Assembly: GCA_028690215.1 (NCBI GenBank)
Contig: JAQVBQ010000004.1
Span: forward strand, 53,204-117,203
Length of the DNA: 64,000 nt
Source of the DNA: Bacteroidales bacterium
GTDB taxonomy: Bacteria > Bacteroidota > Bacteroidia > Bacteroidales > UBA932
Reading direction: 5' to 3'
Below, piece by piece: positions 8,180 to 18,390 of this stretch. Within the stretch, counting starts at the first letter, position 1; every line of letters starts with the position of its first letter. The translations under genes and the position numbers were made by a program. The notes below the pieces were generated by a model. The model was not told the DNA's origin, did no database searches, and saw only the letters and a program-made list of their open reading frames with translations.

Positions 8180-11011
8180 TTGGGCTTTCGATACAATATC
8201 AACAGAATCCTATGGGGCTCATTATTTACTCTCTTGGCGGGGTACATGTATTCCATACCATCTCCGGGAAGAGTTGGTTTCAATTCTGTTACCGAGGATA
8301 CGTTAAAAAAACCGGTGGATGCTATCTTGCTTAGGAAAGACACCTCATTGTTGAAGAATGATACCTCATTCCTTAAGAAAGATACTTTATTGTTGAATAA
8401 GGATACCTCTTTGCTGATAAAGGACTCCTCTCTGTTGACGAAAGATTCATTAACCGCTAATATTAAGGATACAACCGACACACTTGCTCCGAAAGGATCT
8501 ATAACAATGCCTGTCTTTTCCGGTGCTAAGGACTCAGTTATTGAGGACTTCACAAATGGCAGGAAGATGGTCTATTATTACGGTGATGTCAAGGTTAAGT
8601 ATGGCAATCTGGAACTTACATCTGACTATATGGAATATGACCTTGATTCAAAGACAATCTTTGCAAAGGGTGGTATTGATACTGCCGGAAATGTTGTAGG
8701 ATTGCCGAAAATGATAGAGGGTAAGAGTGAATACACCATGGAGTCGGTGTTTTATAACTTCGACAGCAGGAAGGCCAAGATTAAGAATATGGTTACCCAG
8801 GAGTCGGAGGGATTTCTTCACGGGGATGTTATTAAAAAGATGCCGGACAACTCCATTAATATTAATAAGGGAAAATATACAACTTGTGAACTGGACCATC
8901 CGCACTTCTACCTGCAACTGACAAGAGCCAAAGTGACAAATAATCCGAGGAACACAGTCTTTGGTCCTGCATATCTTGTCGTGGAAGATGTGCCTACCCC
9001 TTTTGCACTTCCTTTCGGGTTTGTGCCAAATCAAGTGAAAAGGGCAAGCGGACTTCTTATCCCTTCATTTACCGAGGAGGCTGCCAGAGGTTTTGGTATG
9101 ACAGGTCTGGGTTACTATTTTGTGCTGGGAGATCATCTGGACTTTACAGTAACTACAGACTTCTATACTTTGGGGTCATACAATTTGCAGGTTGAATCAA
9201 GGTATAGAACAAGGTATAGGTTTGACGGAGGATTCAGTTTCAATTATTCCAATAACAGGGTGGGAGAGCCCGGGACAGAGAGTTATTACGATTCAAAGGA
9301 TTTCTCTGTGAAGTGGACTCATTCACAGGATTCAAAGGCGCATCCGGGAACCACATTCAGAGCTTCTGTAAACTTCTCTTCGCCGTCAAATAACCGCTAC
9401 AATTCATACGAGATACAGCAGAGCCTGCAAAATCAGATATCTTCCAGCGTTTCATATTCAAAGACTTTTACTGGAACTCCGTTCAGTATGTCAGCCAACC
9501 TTCTGCACAGCCAGAACTCTCTCGACAGCTCATATGCGTTTACTCTCCCTAACCTGACTCTTACAATGACTAGGATAAATCCTTTTAAGAGGAAGGAGGC
9601 GGCGGGCAAGGAGCGTTTTTACGAGAAGATTCAATTTTCATACAATGCAGCCGTTGATAACAAGATAAATTTCAAAGCGAGTGAGTTCGGAGGAGCTGAT
9701 TTTCTCCAGAAATTCAAGACAGGTGTAAAGCACAACTTCTCAATAGGTCTTCCTACATTTACCCTGCTGAAATACCTTCAATTCTCCCCTGGTGTCTCAT
9801 ATGGTATGAATTGGTATTTCCAGACAATGAACCAGTCATACGACCAGGAGAAACAACAGTTTGTGACCGACACTTCTGCTCTCTTCAGCCATTTCGGTGC
9901 AACAAATGATTATGCAGGTTCGTTGTCAATGAGTACCCGCCTCTATGGAACATTCAACTTTGGAGACAGAGGAAAACTCAAAGCTATCAGACACATGATC
10001 ACTCCACAGATATCATTCAGCTACAGGCCGGATCTGGGCACACGAGGTAATGGATACAGGACTCTGACCTACACAGATAAAAACGGAGAGGTCAAGACCA
10101 AGAAGTACAATATATATGATGGCCTTCTCTATGGCTATCCGGCTGCCGGAGAGAGTGGTGGAATATCATTCTCGCTAGGTAATAACTTAGAGGCGAAAAT
10201 CAAGAGTGACAAGGATACTGCAAATGGAGGAATTAAAAAACTAAAACTAATTGAAAGTCTTAATTTTACCGGGTCATACAACTTTCTTGCCGACTCTATG
10301 AAATTGTCATTAATCTCTTCATCTCTCAGTACAAGTGTGTTTGGTGGGCTCTCATTTAATGCAAATGCGATTTTTGACCCTTATGCAATAAACGAGAGGG
10401 GAGTCAGGATAAATCAATACAACATTGTAAAGGAGGGGGGATTTAAGATTGCAAGAATGACAAATGCCAGTCTTTCACTTTCTTATACGTTTAGAGGAGG
10501 AGGAACAAGAGGTGGCGGACAGTCAGAAGCCAACAACATAAAGAGCGCCGCTTCCACTGTGGGAGGCCACCCAGATCCTGTATATTACAACAGAGTCTAT
10601 CAGAACCCTGTGACCGGGGAGTATATTCCGGGTGGATGGCTATATTATCTTGATCCGGAGATTCCTTGGTCACTGAGTGTCAACTATAATTACTCCTATA
10701 GTCGCTCTTACTCTTATGCGAGCAATCAGCTTACCACTATAAATGCACATAATCAGACACTTGGCTTGTCCGGAAGCGTAAATTTGGCAAAACAACTCTC
10801 CTTTAATGTCAATTCAGGTATTGACATTATGAAGAGAAAGCTGACGACTACACAGCTGAGTGCGACATACAACCTTCACTGCTTTATGATCTCTTTTTCA
10901 TGGGTGCCTACAGGTATGTGGAAGAGCTGGAGTTTCAGGATAAACGCAACAGCTTCGGCACTCGCAGATCTATTGCAATACAAGAAGAGTGCTAGTTATT
11001 GGGACAATTAA
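8180..11011 (+). CDS. LptD-like LPS-assembly outer membrane beta-barrel protein
   Basis: 943 aa; OstA/LptA-like N-terminal part (KMVYYYGDVKVKYGNLELTSDYMEYDLDSKTIFAKGGID) and long beta-barrel. Start is TTG: an in-frame TAA lies at 8153 and no ATG occurs before residue ~22. Confidence 0.85.
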   Translation: MGFRYNINRILWGSLFTLLAGYMYSIPSPGRVGFNSVTEDTLKKPVDAILLRKDTSLLKNDTSFLKKDTLLLNKDTSLLIKDSSLLTKDSLTANIKDTTDTLAPKGSITMPVFSGAKDSVIEDFTNGRKMVYYYGDVKVKYGNLELTSDYMEYDLDSKTIFAKGGIDTAGNVVGLPKMIEGKSEYTMESVFYNFDSRKAKIKNMVTQESEGFLHGDVIKKMPDNSININKGKYTTCELDHPHFYLQLTRAKVTNNPRNTVFGPAYLVVEDVPTPFALPFGFVPNQVKRASGLLIPSFTEEAARGFGMTGLGYYFVLGDHLDFTVTTDFYTLGSYNLQVESRYRTRYRFDGGFSFNYSNNRVGEPGTESYYDSKDFSVKWTHSQDSKAHPGTTFRASVNFSSPSNNRYNSYEIQQSLQNQISSSVSYSKTFTGTPFSMSANLLHSQNSLDSSYAFTLPNLTLTMTRINPFKRKEAAGKERFYEKIQFSYNAAVDNKINFKASEFGGADFLQKFKTGVKHNFSIGLPTFTLLKYLQFSPGVSYGMNWYFQTMNQSYDQEKQQFVTDTSALFSHFGATNDYAGSLSMSTRLYGTFNFGDRGKLKAIRHMITPQISFSYRPDLGTRGNGYRTLTYTDKNGEVKTKKYNIYDGLLYGYPAAGESGGISFSLGNNLEAKIKSDKDTANGGIKKLKLIESLNFTGSYNFLADSMKLSLISSSLSTSVFGGLSFNANAIFDPYAINERGVRINQYNIVKEGGFKIARMTNASLSLSYTFRGGGTRGGGQSEANNIKSAASTVGGHPDPVYYNRVYQNPVTGEYIPGGWLYYLDPEIPWSLSVNYNYSYSRSYSYASNQLTTINAHNQTLGLSGSVNLAKQLSFNVNSGIDIMKRKLTTTQLSATYNLHCFMISFSWVPTGMWKSWSFRINATASALADLLQYKKSASYWDN
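8327..8452 (+). repeat. Six tandem 21-nt units encoding a heptapeptide repeat (LLxKDTS-like) in the LptD-like N-terminus
   Basis: LLRKDTS / LLKNDTS / FLKKDTL / LLNKDTS / LLIKDSS / LLTKDSL; 126 nt = 6 x 21. Confidence 0.9.
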
Positions 11012-11028
11012 ACTTAAAAAAATATAAA

Positions 11029-11406
11029 ATGAAAAGTGTTTTTTCTTCTGCCAGGGCTCCTAAGGCGGTGGGCCCTTATAGTCAGGCTACTGAGGCCAAT
11101 GGTATTGTGTTTGTATCAGGACAGCTTCCAATTGATGTCACTACCGGTGAGTTTGTTGAAGGTGGGATTAAGGAACAGACAGCTCAATCTCTGAAAAATG
11201 TGGGTTATATTCTTGAAGAGGCAGGATGTACATATGATAATGTACTTAAATCTACAGTATATCTTTCAGATATAAAGGATTTTGCGGCTATGAATGAGGT
11301 ATATGCAACATTCTTCAAGGAACCATATCCTGCAAGGGTTGCTTATTCAGTTGTAGCCTTGCCGAAAGGTGCTCTTGTTGAAATTGATGTCATAGCAGCA
11401 AAATAA
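11029..11406 (+). CDS. ridA: RidA family reactive intermediate/imine deaminase
   Basis: SSARAPKAVGPYSQATEANGIVFVSGQLPID, VYATFFKEPYPARVAYSVVALPKGALVEIDVIA. Confidence 0.95.
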   Translation: MKSVFSSARAPKAVGPYSQATEANGIVFVSGQLPIDVTTGEFVEGGIKEQTAQSLKNVGYILEEAGCTYDNVLKSTVYLSDIKDFAAMNEVYATFFKEPYPARVAYSVVALPKGALVEIDVIAAK

Positions 11407-11426
11407 TTTAACAGAAAAGCAATTTT

Positions 11427-11457
11427 TTTGTTTTTCTGAATATAAACTATAAATTTG
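11427..11457 (+). promoter_or_regulatory. Bacteroidetes-type promoter upstream of rho
   Basis: TTTG (11427-11430), 19 nt spacer, TAAATTTG (11450-11457), matching the TTTG / TAnnTTTG consensus. Confidence 0.65.
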
Positions 11458-11509
11458 CACTCAATCAAGATTATCATTTCTGATTAATCAATACTCCCTA
11501 CAACATCGA

Positions 11510-13432
11510 ATGTACGATATAAAAGAATTAAGCAAGATGGGTCAGGATGACTTAATTGCTATTGCTCAAAAGCTGAATATCAGCAAAGCCAAAAATTTTT
11601 CTCCCGAGGAACTTGTTTATGAGATATTAGACGAGCAAGCCAAGCAGGGCAGTCTCTCAAACGAGCCAATAAAACGTCCGTTAGTCCAGAAACAGAAAAA
11701 GTTACGTATAGACAAGTCTAAAGTAGCTGAACCGGCAAAAGAGAATCCGGTTGCAACGGAAAATGTGGTTAACCCGACTAAACCTGAAGCAGCACCTGCT
11801 AAGGCTGAAGCGGCCAAGGAAGAGACTCCGGCACCGAAAAAAAGAGGCAGAAAACCTCTTGCCGCAAAATTGGCTGAGCAGACAACAAGCAAAGAACAAC
11901 CGGTTGTTGTAGAGGGTGGTGAAACATTGGAACAGGAAAAAACAAAGAGCGAGGTTAAAGTTGTTGACAAACCTCAGAATCCTAATCAGAAACAGCCACA
12001 GAATCTTCAAAGAGGGGGACAAATTCAAAAAGGGCCAAGACCCCAACCCCAGCAGGGCCAGCAACCTCAACAACCACAATCTCAGCAGAACCAGCAATCC
12101 GGTCAATCTCAGATCCAGCAGAATGCTCAACAGAGCAATCAGCAACACCAGCATCAAGCTAATAAACAACATCAGCAGCCGGGACAACAACAAAACAGAC
12201 CTAATCCCAATCAACAAAAGGATAATAAGAAACACATCCCTGTAAGTGACGAGATGCTATCTGTAGAGAGTGTCGAGAACAGCATGAAGGAACAGTTAAA
12301 GAAGGTTGAGTTTGAGGGGACAGTTGAGGCTACGGGTGTTCTTGAGATAATGCCAGACGGATACGGATTCCTCAGATCTTCTGATTATAATTACCTTAAC
12401 TCACCGGATGATATATATCTTTCACAATCACAGATCAAATTATACGGTCTGAAGACTGGTGATACTCTAGTAGGGGAGATACGACCTCCAAGAGAGGGTG
12501 ATAAATACTTCCCACTGGTCAAGGTTAGCCAGATCAACGGTAGATCTCCTGAGTTTATTAGAGACCGTGTGCCTTTCGATTTCCTCACACCTCTCTTCCC
12601 GGAAGAGAAGTTCAATATAACTTCAAATGGCCACAATAACCTTTCAACCAGAGTGGTGGATCTTTTTGCACCTATTGGTAAGGGGCAAAGAGGCCTTATT
12701 GTAGCTCAGCCTAAGACAGGTAAAACAGTTTTGCTTAAGGATATAGCCAATGCGATTGCAGCTAATCATCCTGAGGTATATATGATTGTTCTGCTTATAG
12801 ATGAGCGTCCGGAGGAGGTTACCGATATGGCTAGAAGTGTTAAGGCCGAAGTAGTTGCCTCAACATTTGATGAGCCTGCGGAGAGACATGTAAAGGTGGC
12901 GAATATTGTGCTGGAGAAAGCCAAGAGGCTTGTAGAGTGTGGTCACGACGTTGTTATACTCCTTGACTCAATAACAAGGCTTGCAAGAGCTTTCAACACT
13001 GTTCAGCCCGCCTCGGGAAAGGTACTCAGCGGTGGTGTCGATGCAAATGCGCTGCATAAACCTAAGAGATTCTTTGGTGCGGCAAGAAATATTGAGAACG
13101 GAGGTTCACTGACTATTCTGGCCACAGCCCTTACTGATACCGGATCTAAGATGGATGAGGTGATCTTTGAGGAGTTTAAGGGTACAGGTAACATGGAACT
13201 TCAACTAGACAGAAAACTTGCAAACAAGAGAATATTCCCTGCTGTTGATGTTACACTCAGCAGTACAAGAAGAGATGACCTTCTGTTTGACAAGGAGACT
13301 CTAAACCGTATATGGATTCTCAGGAACTACCTTGCAGATATGAATTCCGTAGAGGCTATGGAGTTTATGAAGACAAGACTTATGCGTACAGAGAACAATC
13401 AGGAGTTCCTGATCTCTATGAATGGTGAATAG
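11510..13432 (+). CDS. rho: Transcription termination factor Rho with long low-complexity N-terminal insertion
   Basis: [83 protein letters not shown]-terminal Rho_N-like [24 protein letters not shown]-rich segment around residues 155-242. Confidence 0.97.
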   Translation: MYDIKELSKMGQDDLIAIAQKLNISKAKNFSPEELVYEILDEQAKQGSLSNEPIKRPLVQKQKKLRIDKSKVAEPAKENPVATENVVNPTKPEAAPAKAEAAKEETPAPKKRGRKPLAAKLAEQTTSKEQPVVVEGGETLEQEKTKSEVKVVDKPQNPNQKQPQNLQRGGQIQKGPRPQPQQGQQPQQPQSQQNQQSGQSQIQQNAQQSNQQHQHQANKQHQQPGQQQNRPNPNQQKDNKKHIPVSDEMLSVESVENSMKEQLKKVEFEGTVEATGVLEIMPDGYGFLRSSDYNYLNSPDDIYLSQSQIKLYGLKTGDTLVGEIRPPREGDKYFPLVKVSQINGRSPEFIRDRVPFDFLTPLFPEEKFNITSNGHNNLSTRVVDLFAPIGKGQRGLIVAQPKTGKTVLLKDIANAIAANHPEVYMIVLLIDERPEEVTDMARSVKAEVVASTFDEPAERHVKVANIVLEKAKRLVECGHDVVILLDSITRLARAFNTVQPASGKVLSGGVDANALHKPKRFFGAARNIENGGSLTILATALTDTGSKMDEVIFEEFKGTGNMELQLDRKLANKRIFPAVDVTLSSTRRDDLLFDKETLNRIWILRNYLADMNSVEAMEFMKTRLMRTENNQEFLISMNGE

Positions 13433-13455
13433 TTTCTGACTCTATTCTTCACCTG

Positions 13456-14556
13456 TTATATTCCAAACAGGTGAAGAAGCAGTCCAAGTGATATACCAAC
13501 AACAAAGTTAACGGCTTTTGCCTTAAAGAAGCTGCCCTTGCTCTCCGCGAGCAGGGGCAGTGCTGTATGTCCATCCTGCACCATAGAGCTTACAAACAGT
13601 ACACTGAATGGAATCAGACCACTTGCAAAAAGTGTTATGAAAACCATATGAGGTCCGGACTCCGGTATCAATCCAATGGCTGCAGCAAGCAATATCATCA
13701 TTACTACATTGTCCCTGACCCAATCTTCAATATGCAGATATTGCATACCGAAGTGAATTACAAGTAAAGCACCGAATGTCCATAAGAATATGGATTTGAA
13801 GTGTTTCAATACGACATGGTTCCACAGATGCTCCTTAATAAAATGTTCTTTTGCCTTTAATGTGAGGAATAGTGTGATTACGCTTATTCCTGCAAAGAGC
13901 AAATTGATCCACCTTTCGCTGAATATATTGATAGCTCCGTGAAGATGTTCCTCTTCGTGTTGATGCCCTGAAGTTCCCACCTCTACATGCTCGTGCTCGA
14001 GAAGTCCCATAACCACAGCAATGATAAAAATTGCTATACCAATGATTATGATAAGTCTCTCTTTGCTGAATTGTTTTAAATTTTCGCGGATGCTTTCCCC
14101 GAAAACTGATGGAGATGCGATTGAATCGCAATCATCATGTATCTTGTACTCTTCAGGGGTAAATGGACGTTTGCTCTGCTTTATCAGCTTATCTGCAGCA
14201 AGACCTGTCAGAACGCCTGTAACCAGCAACGATATGAAAAGAATGACCGCTGTTTTTGGAACTGCCGCCATTAAGACAAATGCTTCATCTCCAGATGAGG
14301 AGATCATCATGGCCAAAAGAGCTCCGAAGCTAATTATGTTGTGAGTGTAGAGGGATACTACTGCAAATCCTCCGACACAGCCGGGAATAAGACCCAGTAA
14401 TGCAGCCAGAAGTACCTGCCTTACCGATGAACCCTTTAGCTTACTGAATGTGGATCCATGAGTATGTATATTTACATACTCTATGAGTAGCATCATTATC
14501 ATCACAAGTCCAGTGATGAGTATGCTGTTTTTTAGAGCCTCTATGACTATGTTCAT
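13456..14556 (-). CDS. Putative 10-TM heavy-metal/arsenic-type efflux membrane protein (ArsP_2-like)
   Basis: GLIPGCVGGFAVVSLYTHNIISFGALLAMMISSSGDEAFVL and AAAIGLIPESGPHMVFITLFASGLIPFSVLFVSSMVQDGHTALPLLAESK internal repeat; His-rich loop. Confidence 0.75.
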   Translation of the reverse strand: MNIVIEALKNSILITGLVMIMMLLIEYVNIHTHGSTFSKLKGSSVRQVLLAALLGLIPGCVGGFAVVSLYTHNIISFGALLAMMISSSGDEAFVLMAAVPKTAVILFISLLVTGVLTGLAADKLIKQSKRPFTPEEYKIHDDCDSIASPSVFGESIRENLKQFSKERLIIIIGIAIFIIAVVMGLLEHEHVEVGTSGHQHEEEHLHGAINIFSERWINLLFAGISVITLFLTLKAKEHFIKEHLWNHVVLKHFKSIFLWTFGALLVIHFGMQYLHIEDWVRDNVVMMILLAAAIGLIPESGPHMVFITLFASGLIPFSVLFVSSMVQDGHTALPLLAESKGSFFKAKAVNFVVGISLGLLLHLFGI

Positions 14557-15644
14557 CGCTTGTTGTATATTTTCAGTAATTCAGATGCAGCTGTGAAGGA
14601 GCCAATCTTGCCGTTTGATACAGATTCTTCGTACTCCTTAAGCTTTTCCTGAATATCCGGATCATCAAAGAATCTGTTCTTGAGCTCCTCATTGATAGTC
14701 TCATACATCCAGAATCTTGCCTGTTCTCTTCTTTTATGTTGATAATAACCGTTTTCAGTGGTCAATTTAAAATATTCGTTGATTTTATCCAGAATTTCCG
14801 GCAAACCCTCTTTTGTGACAGCCGATGATGTAAGTGCAGTTGGAACCCAGCCTGATTCTGTAGGGGGAAAAAGGTGAAGTGCGTTTGAGTAGAGGGCCTT
14901 TGCCAAGGTTGCCTTATCTATATTGGTGCCATCTGCCTTTGTAATAGCTATAAGGTCGGACATCTCCATAATTCCCCTCTTGATTCCCTGCAGCTCATCT
15001 CCTGCGCCTGACAACATCAGCAGAAGAAAGAAGTCACTCATTGAATGGACCGCTGTCTCAGATTGCCCGACTCCGACAGTCTCAATGAAAATAACATCAA
15101 ATCCTGCAGCTTCACAAAGGACAATGCTCTCCCTTGTCTTTCTTGCAACTCCTCCAAGTGATCCGCCGCTCGGGCTGGGCCTTATGAATGCTTTAGGGTC
15201 AGAGCTGAGTGTCTCCATTCTTGTCTTGTCACCAAGTATGCTCCCTTTACTCTTTTCACTGCTGGGGTCTATTGCAAGGACTGCAAGTTTGTGATTGCTC
15301 GAAGTGATAAGACCGCCAAAGGCCTCTATAAATGTACTCTTGCCTGCTCCGGGAACACCGGTAATACCAATTCTCATAGATTTTACGGCAAATGGCTGGC
15401 AAGTTTCTATTACCTGTTGAGCTATAACTCTATGTTCGTGTTTAGAGCTCTCTATCAATGTGATAGCCTGGCTGAGTATTGTTGTGTTGCCGGCAAGAAT
15501 TCCCTCAACATACTCCTTAACGGAAAGGGTCTTGACTCGGTTTTTCTTATAAAAATTAGTAATATAAGGATTAATAACGGGTGGCTGTTCTACGCCTTCA
15601 TTGACAATGAGCGCACTATCCTTTACTAAATTGTCCATAGGCAT
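14553..15644 (-). CDS. meaB: MeaB-type GTPase (methylmalonyl-CoA mutase-associated)
   Basis: RIGITGVPGAGKSTFIEAFG, LAVLAIDPSSEKSKGSILGDKTRM, RPSPSGGSLGGVARKTRE, VIFIETVGVGQSE. Confidence 0.94.
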   Translation of the reverse strand: MPMDNLVKDSALIVNEGVEQPPVINPYITNFYKKNRVKTLSVKEYVEGILAGNTTILSQAITLIESSKHEHRVIAQQVIETCQPFAVKSMRIGITGVPGAGKSTFIEAFGGLITSSNHKLAVLAIDPSSEKSKGSILGDKTRMETLSSDPKAFIRPSPSGGSLGGVARKTRESIVLCEAAGFDVIFIETVGVGQSETAVHSMSDFFLLLMLSGAGDELQGIKRGIMEMSDLIAITKADGTNIDKATLAKALYSNALHLFPPTESGWVPTALTSSAVTKEGLPEILDKINEYFKLTTENGYYQHKRREQARFWMYETINEELKNRFFDDPDIQEKLKEYEESVSNGKIGSFTAASELLKIYNKR

Positions 15645-16732
15645 TATTTTATAATCTCACCTGATACTATCAGGTTTATTATTGGTCTTGTTGGTGAATT
15701 TGTAATAATTGTGATAATCAGGTTTTTTGTTCCTGACATACCTTTTGTATTATATGTCGACACTATGCTGGAGGCTGCGCCTGGGGCGGTATTCTCCTTG
15801 TAGGTCGCTGTCAATCCATTTTCGCTGTATTGAATCTGGCGGATGATCATATCGCTACGGCCTACGTTTCTGTAATCAAAAGATGCTTTGACAACAGTGC
15901 CTGCTTTAACCTTACCGAAACTGTAGGAACTTTTGGAAAATATAGGAAGTGGTGCTTTATCGAGCTCCTCTTTTGACATATGTGTAAAGTCCTCAAGAAT
16001 TGTAGCCTTGACCTGGATGGATTTGTCAGCCTTCTTGCCATTTATGACGGGAGTAGCAGAAAATATAGTAGGCCCCCATGTGCGTGCAGATCTTGTATCA
16101 ATCGAAAATATAAGATCACTTTTACCTCCGGCGCTGATTACTTCAGGATTGGCATTAATATAAAATCCCTTTGAAAAGTCGGTAAAAGTCAATTTTATAG
16201 GGTTGGAAGCAAGGTTAACCACTTCAACCGCCCCCTTTGAGATGGATCCGTAACTAGCCTGACCATAGTCAATCTGGTTTTTTTTTAGCCCTATATGACC
16301 TATTTTCACAGGGTACTGTTGCTTGACAGATTTAGGCTTCTGTGTGACAACGCCCTTTATCCTGAGAACAATTGGTCTGGGAGAGCCGGTAACATATACA
16401 GTGAGAGACTTATCGAAAGGGTATGCACCCTGATCGTTGAGGAATGTTACATCTATCTTTCCCTTCGCTCCTGGTTTAATCGGCTCTTTTGTCCATTCGG
16501 GAGTGGTACAGCCGCATGATGATATTACGGTCTGTATGATGACTGTTTGCTTGCTTATGTTCTTAAAATAGAAGGCATAACTCTTCGGCCCTGAATTTAT
16601 ATCTATATATCCAAAATCGTGAACAGTCTTGTTGAATTCAATACTCATCTCAGTTGCCTGCTGTGCAGATGCGCCTGCAAGAGGGTAGAGTGCTAATATG
16701 AGTGCAGCACATAAATTATATATATTACGCAT
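15644..16732 (-). CDS. DUF1573 domain-containing exported protein
   Basis: Signal peptide; HDFGYIDINSGPKSYAFYFKNISKQTVIIQTVISSCGCTTPEWTKEPIKPGAKGKIDVTF is characteristic of DUF1573. Confidence 0.88.
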   Translation of the reverse strand: MRNIYNLCAALILALYPLAGASAQQATEMSIEFNKTVHDFGYIDINSGPKSYAFYFKNISKQTVIIQTVISSCGCTTPEWTKEPIKPGAKGKIDVTFLNDQGAYPFDKSLTVYVTGSPRPIVLRIKGVVTQKPKSVKQQYPVKIGHIGLKKNQIDYGQASYGSISKGAVEVVNLASNPIKLTFTDFSKGFYINANPEVISAGGKSDLIFSIDTRSARTWGPTIFSATPVINGKKADKSIQVKATILEDFTHMSKEELDKAPLPIFSKSSYSFGKVKAGTVVKASFDYRNVGRSDMIIRQIQYSENGLTATYKENTAPGAASSIVSTYNTKGMSGTKNLIITIITNSPTRPIINLIVSGEIIK

Positions 16733-16778
16733 GGTATGAATGTTAAAATGGTTTTATTCTGCAAAGATACAATTACTA

Positions 16779-16810
16779 TTTGTTCTTTTCCACCCAATTT
16801 TATACCTTTG
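16779..16810 (+). promoter_or_regulatory. Bacteroidetes-type promoter upstream of ferredoxin
   Basis: TTTG (16779-16782), 20 nt, TACCTTTG (16803-16810), about 30 nt before the ATG. Confidence 0.7.
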
Positions 16811-16840
16811 CGAGAAATAACCAAATTAAATTTTATTGTA

Positions 16841-17008
16841 ATGGCTTACAAAATTTCAGAAGACTGCACAGCTTGTGGAACATGTATCGATGAGTGCCCA
16901 GTTGAGGCTATCTCTCCCGGTGATATCTACAAAATTGACCCGAATATCTGCTCAGATTGCGGCACTTGCGCTGACGTTTGCCCGGTTGGAGCAATCAGCC
17001 AGATGTAA
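16841..17008 (+). CDS. 2x[4Fe-4S] ferredoxin
   Basis: MAYKISEDCTACGTCIDECPVEAISPGDIYKIDPNICSDCGTCADVCPVGAISQM; two CxxCxxCxxxCP motifs. Confidence 0.95.
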   Translation: MAYKISEDCTACGTCIDECPVEAISPGDIYKIDPNICSDCGTCADVCPVGAISQM

Positions 17009-17032
17009 TTAATATTGCTGTACAGAAGATAA

Positions 17033-17064
17033 AGAGCCGGAACATGAGTCCGGCTCTCTTTTTT
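17033..17064 (+). terminator. Rho-independent terminator after ferredoxin
   Basis: AGAGCCGGA-acatgag-TCCGGCTCT stem followed by CTTTTTT. Confidence 0.85.
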
Positions 17065-17116
17065 AGATAATGTAATGTATTTTTTTCTACCTTTGAAACT
17101 CATTTATTAAGATAAG

Positions 17117-18385
17117 ATGTTAAACATAAAACTACTCCGGGAACAACCTCAATTTGTTGCAGAGAGGCTTGCTGTCAAGAATTTTGATGCAGCTGAGATA
17201 ATTAAAAGTATTAATGATCTTGATCAAAAGAGAAGAGAAACTCAGACAGAACTGGATTCCATTTTGGCAGAGCAGAACACACTGGCCCGTGCTATCGGTT
17301 CTTTTATGAAAGAGGGTAAAAAATCCGAGGCTGAAGAGGCAAAATCCAAAGTTACAGAGCTTAAGGAGAGGTCAAGGCAACTGGATCTCCAGATGCAGTC
17401 CAATACTAACGAGATGAATGAGAAGCTTGTTCTTCTTCCTAACTTGCCGCACTCATCAGTGCCAAAGGGCAAAGTGGCTGAAGACAATGTAATTGTAAGG
17501 GAGGGAGGATCTTTTCCCGAGTTGAAGGATGCATTGCCACATTGGGAGCTGGCTAAGAAATATGATATTATAGATTTTGATCTCGGAGTGAAACTTACCG
17601 GAGCGGGTTTCCCTGTTTATAAAGGCAAAGGAGCTAAGATACAGAGAGCCCTGATATCCTATTTTCTAGATAAAAACACAAAAGCCGGATATGTTGAGTA
17701 TCAACCGCCACTCATGGTCAATGAGGCTTCAGGTTTCGGAACAGGCCAACTTCCGGACAAAGGTGAACAGATGTATCATGTAGGGCTTGATAACTTCTAT
17801 CTGATTCCTACAGCAGAAGTTCCAGTAACTAACATTTTCAGGGATGTCATTTTAAACAATAGTGAGTTACCTGTCAAATGCACTGCCTATACACCTTGTT
17901 TCAGAAGAGAGGCTGGATCTTATGGCAAAGACGTAAGGGGTCTCAACAGGTTACATCAATTTGACAAGGTTGAGATCGTTCAGATTTCACACCCTGATTC
18001 ATCATACGATGCTCTTGAAGAGATGGTAAAACATGTAGAGGGAATTGTACGTTCTCTTGGACTTCCATACAGGATTTTAAGACTTTGCGGAGGTGATATG
18101 AGTTTCACATCTGCTCTTACATATGACTTTGAGGTATACTCTGCAGCGCAGGGCAGATGGCTGGAAGTCAGTTCAGTGTCAAATTTCGAGACTTTCCAGG
18201 CAAACAGGCTTAAGCTGCGTTTCAAGGATGAGAACGGCAAGACACAATTGGCCCATACTCTTAACGGAAGTTCACTGGCACTGCCTAGAATTCTGGCTGC
18301 GATCCTTGAAAACAACCAGACAGAAAGAGGCATCGAGGTCCCTTCAGTACTCAGAGAGTATACAGGTTTCTCATATATTGACTAA
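17117..18385 (+). CDS. serS: Seryl-tRNA synthetase
   Basis: N-terminal coiled coil; YLIPTAEVPVTNIFRD, CFRREAGSYGKDVRGLNRLHQFDKVE, NGSSLALPRILAAILENNQ. Confidence 0.97.
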   Translation: MLNIKLLREQPQFVAERLAVKNFDAAEIIKSINDLDQKRRETQTELDSILAEQNTLARAIGSFMKEGKKSEAEEAKSKVTELKERSRQLDLQMQSNTNEMNEKLVLLPNLPHSSVPKGKVAEDNVIVREGGSFPELKDALPHWELAKKYDIIDFDLGVKLTGAGFPVYKGKGAKIQRALISYFLDKNTKAGYVEYQPPLMVNEASGFGTGQLPDKGEQMYHVGLDNFYLIPTAEVPVTNIFRDVILNNSELPVKCTAYTPCFRREAGSYGKDVRGLNRLHQFDKVEIVQISHPDSSYDALEEMVKHVEGIVRSLGLPYRILRLCGGDMSFTSALTYDFEVYSAAQGRWLEVSSVSNFETFQANRLKLRFKDENGKTQLAHTLNGSSLALPRILAAILENNQTERGIEVPSVLREYTGFSYID

Positions 18386-18390
18386 CCCTT

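Noticed and set aside
8327-8452. Short regular repeats considered as a CRISPR or satellite array
   Set aside because: Units are contiguous 21-mers in frame with a coding sequence, with no spacers; protein repeat, not CRISPR. No CRISPR array seen in the window.
8125-8553. 142-aa minus-strand ORF with repetitive SFxxNEVSF pattern
   Set aside because: Mirror image of the LptD-like heptad repeats; reading frame is a by-product of the 21-nt periodicity.
11702-12235. 177-aa Leu-rich minus-strand ORF resembling a membrane protein
   Set aside because: Antisense of the CAG/CAA-rich Rho insertion; Leu richness simply reflects complementary codons.
14553-15644. MeaB as evidence of a local methylmalonyl-CoA pathway cluster
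   Set aside because: No mutase, epimerase or carboxylase genes in the window; MeaB is commonly unlinked, so no pathway claim made.
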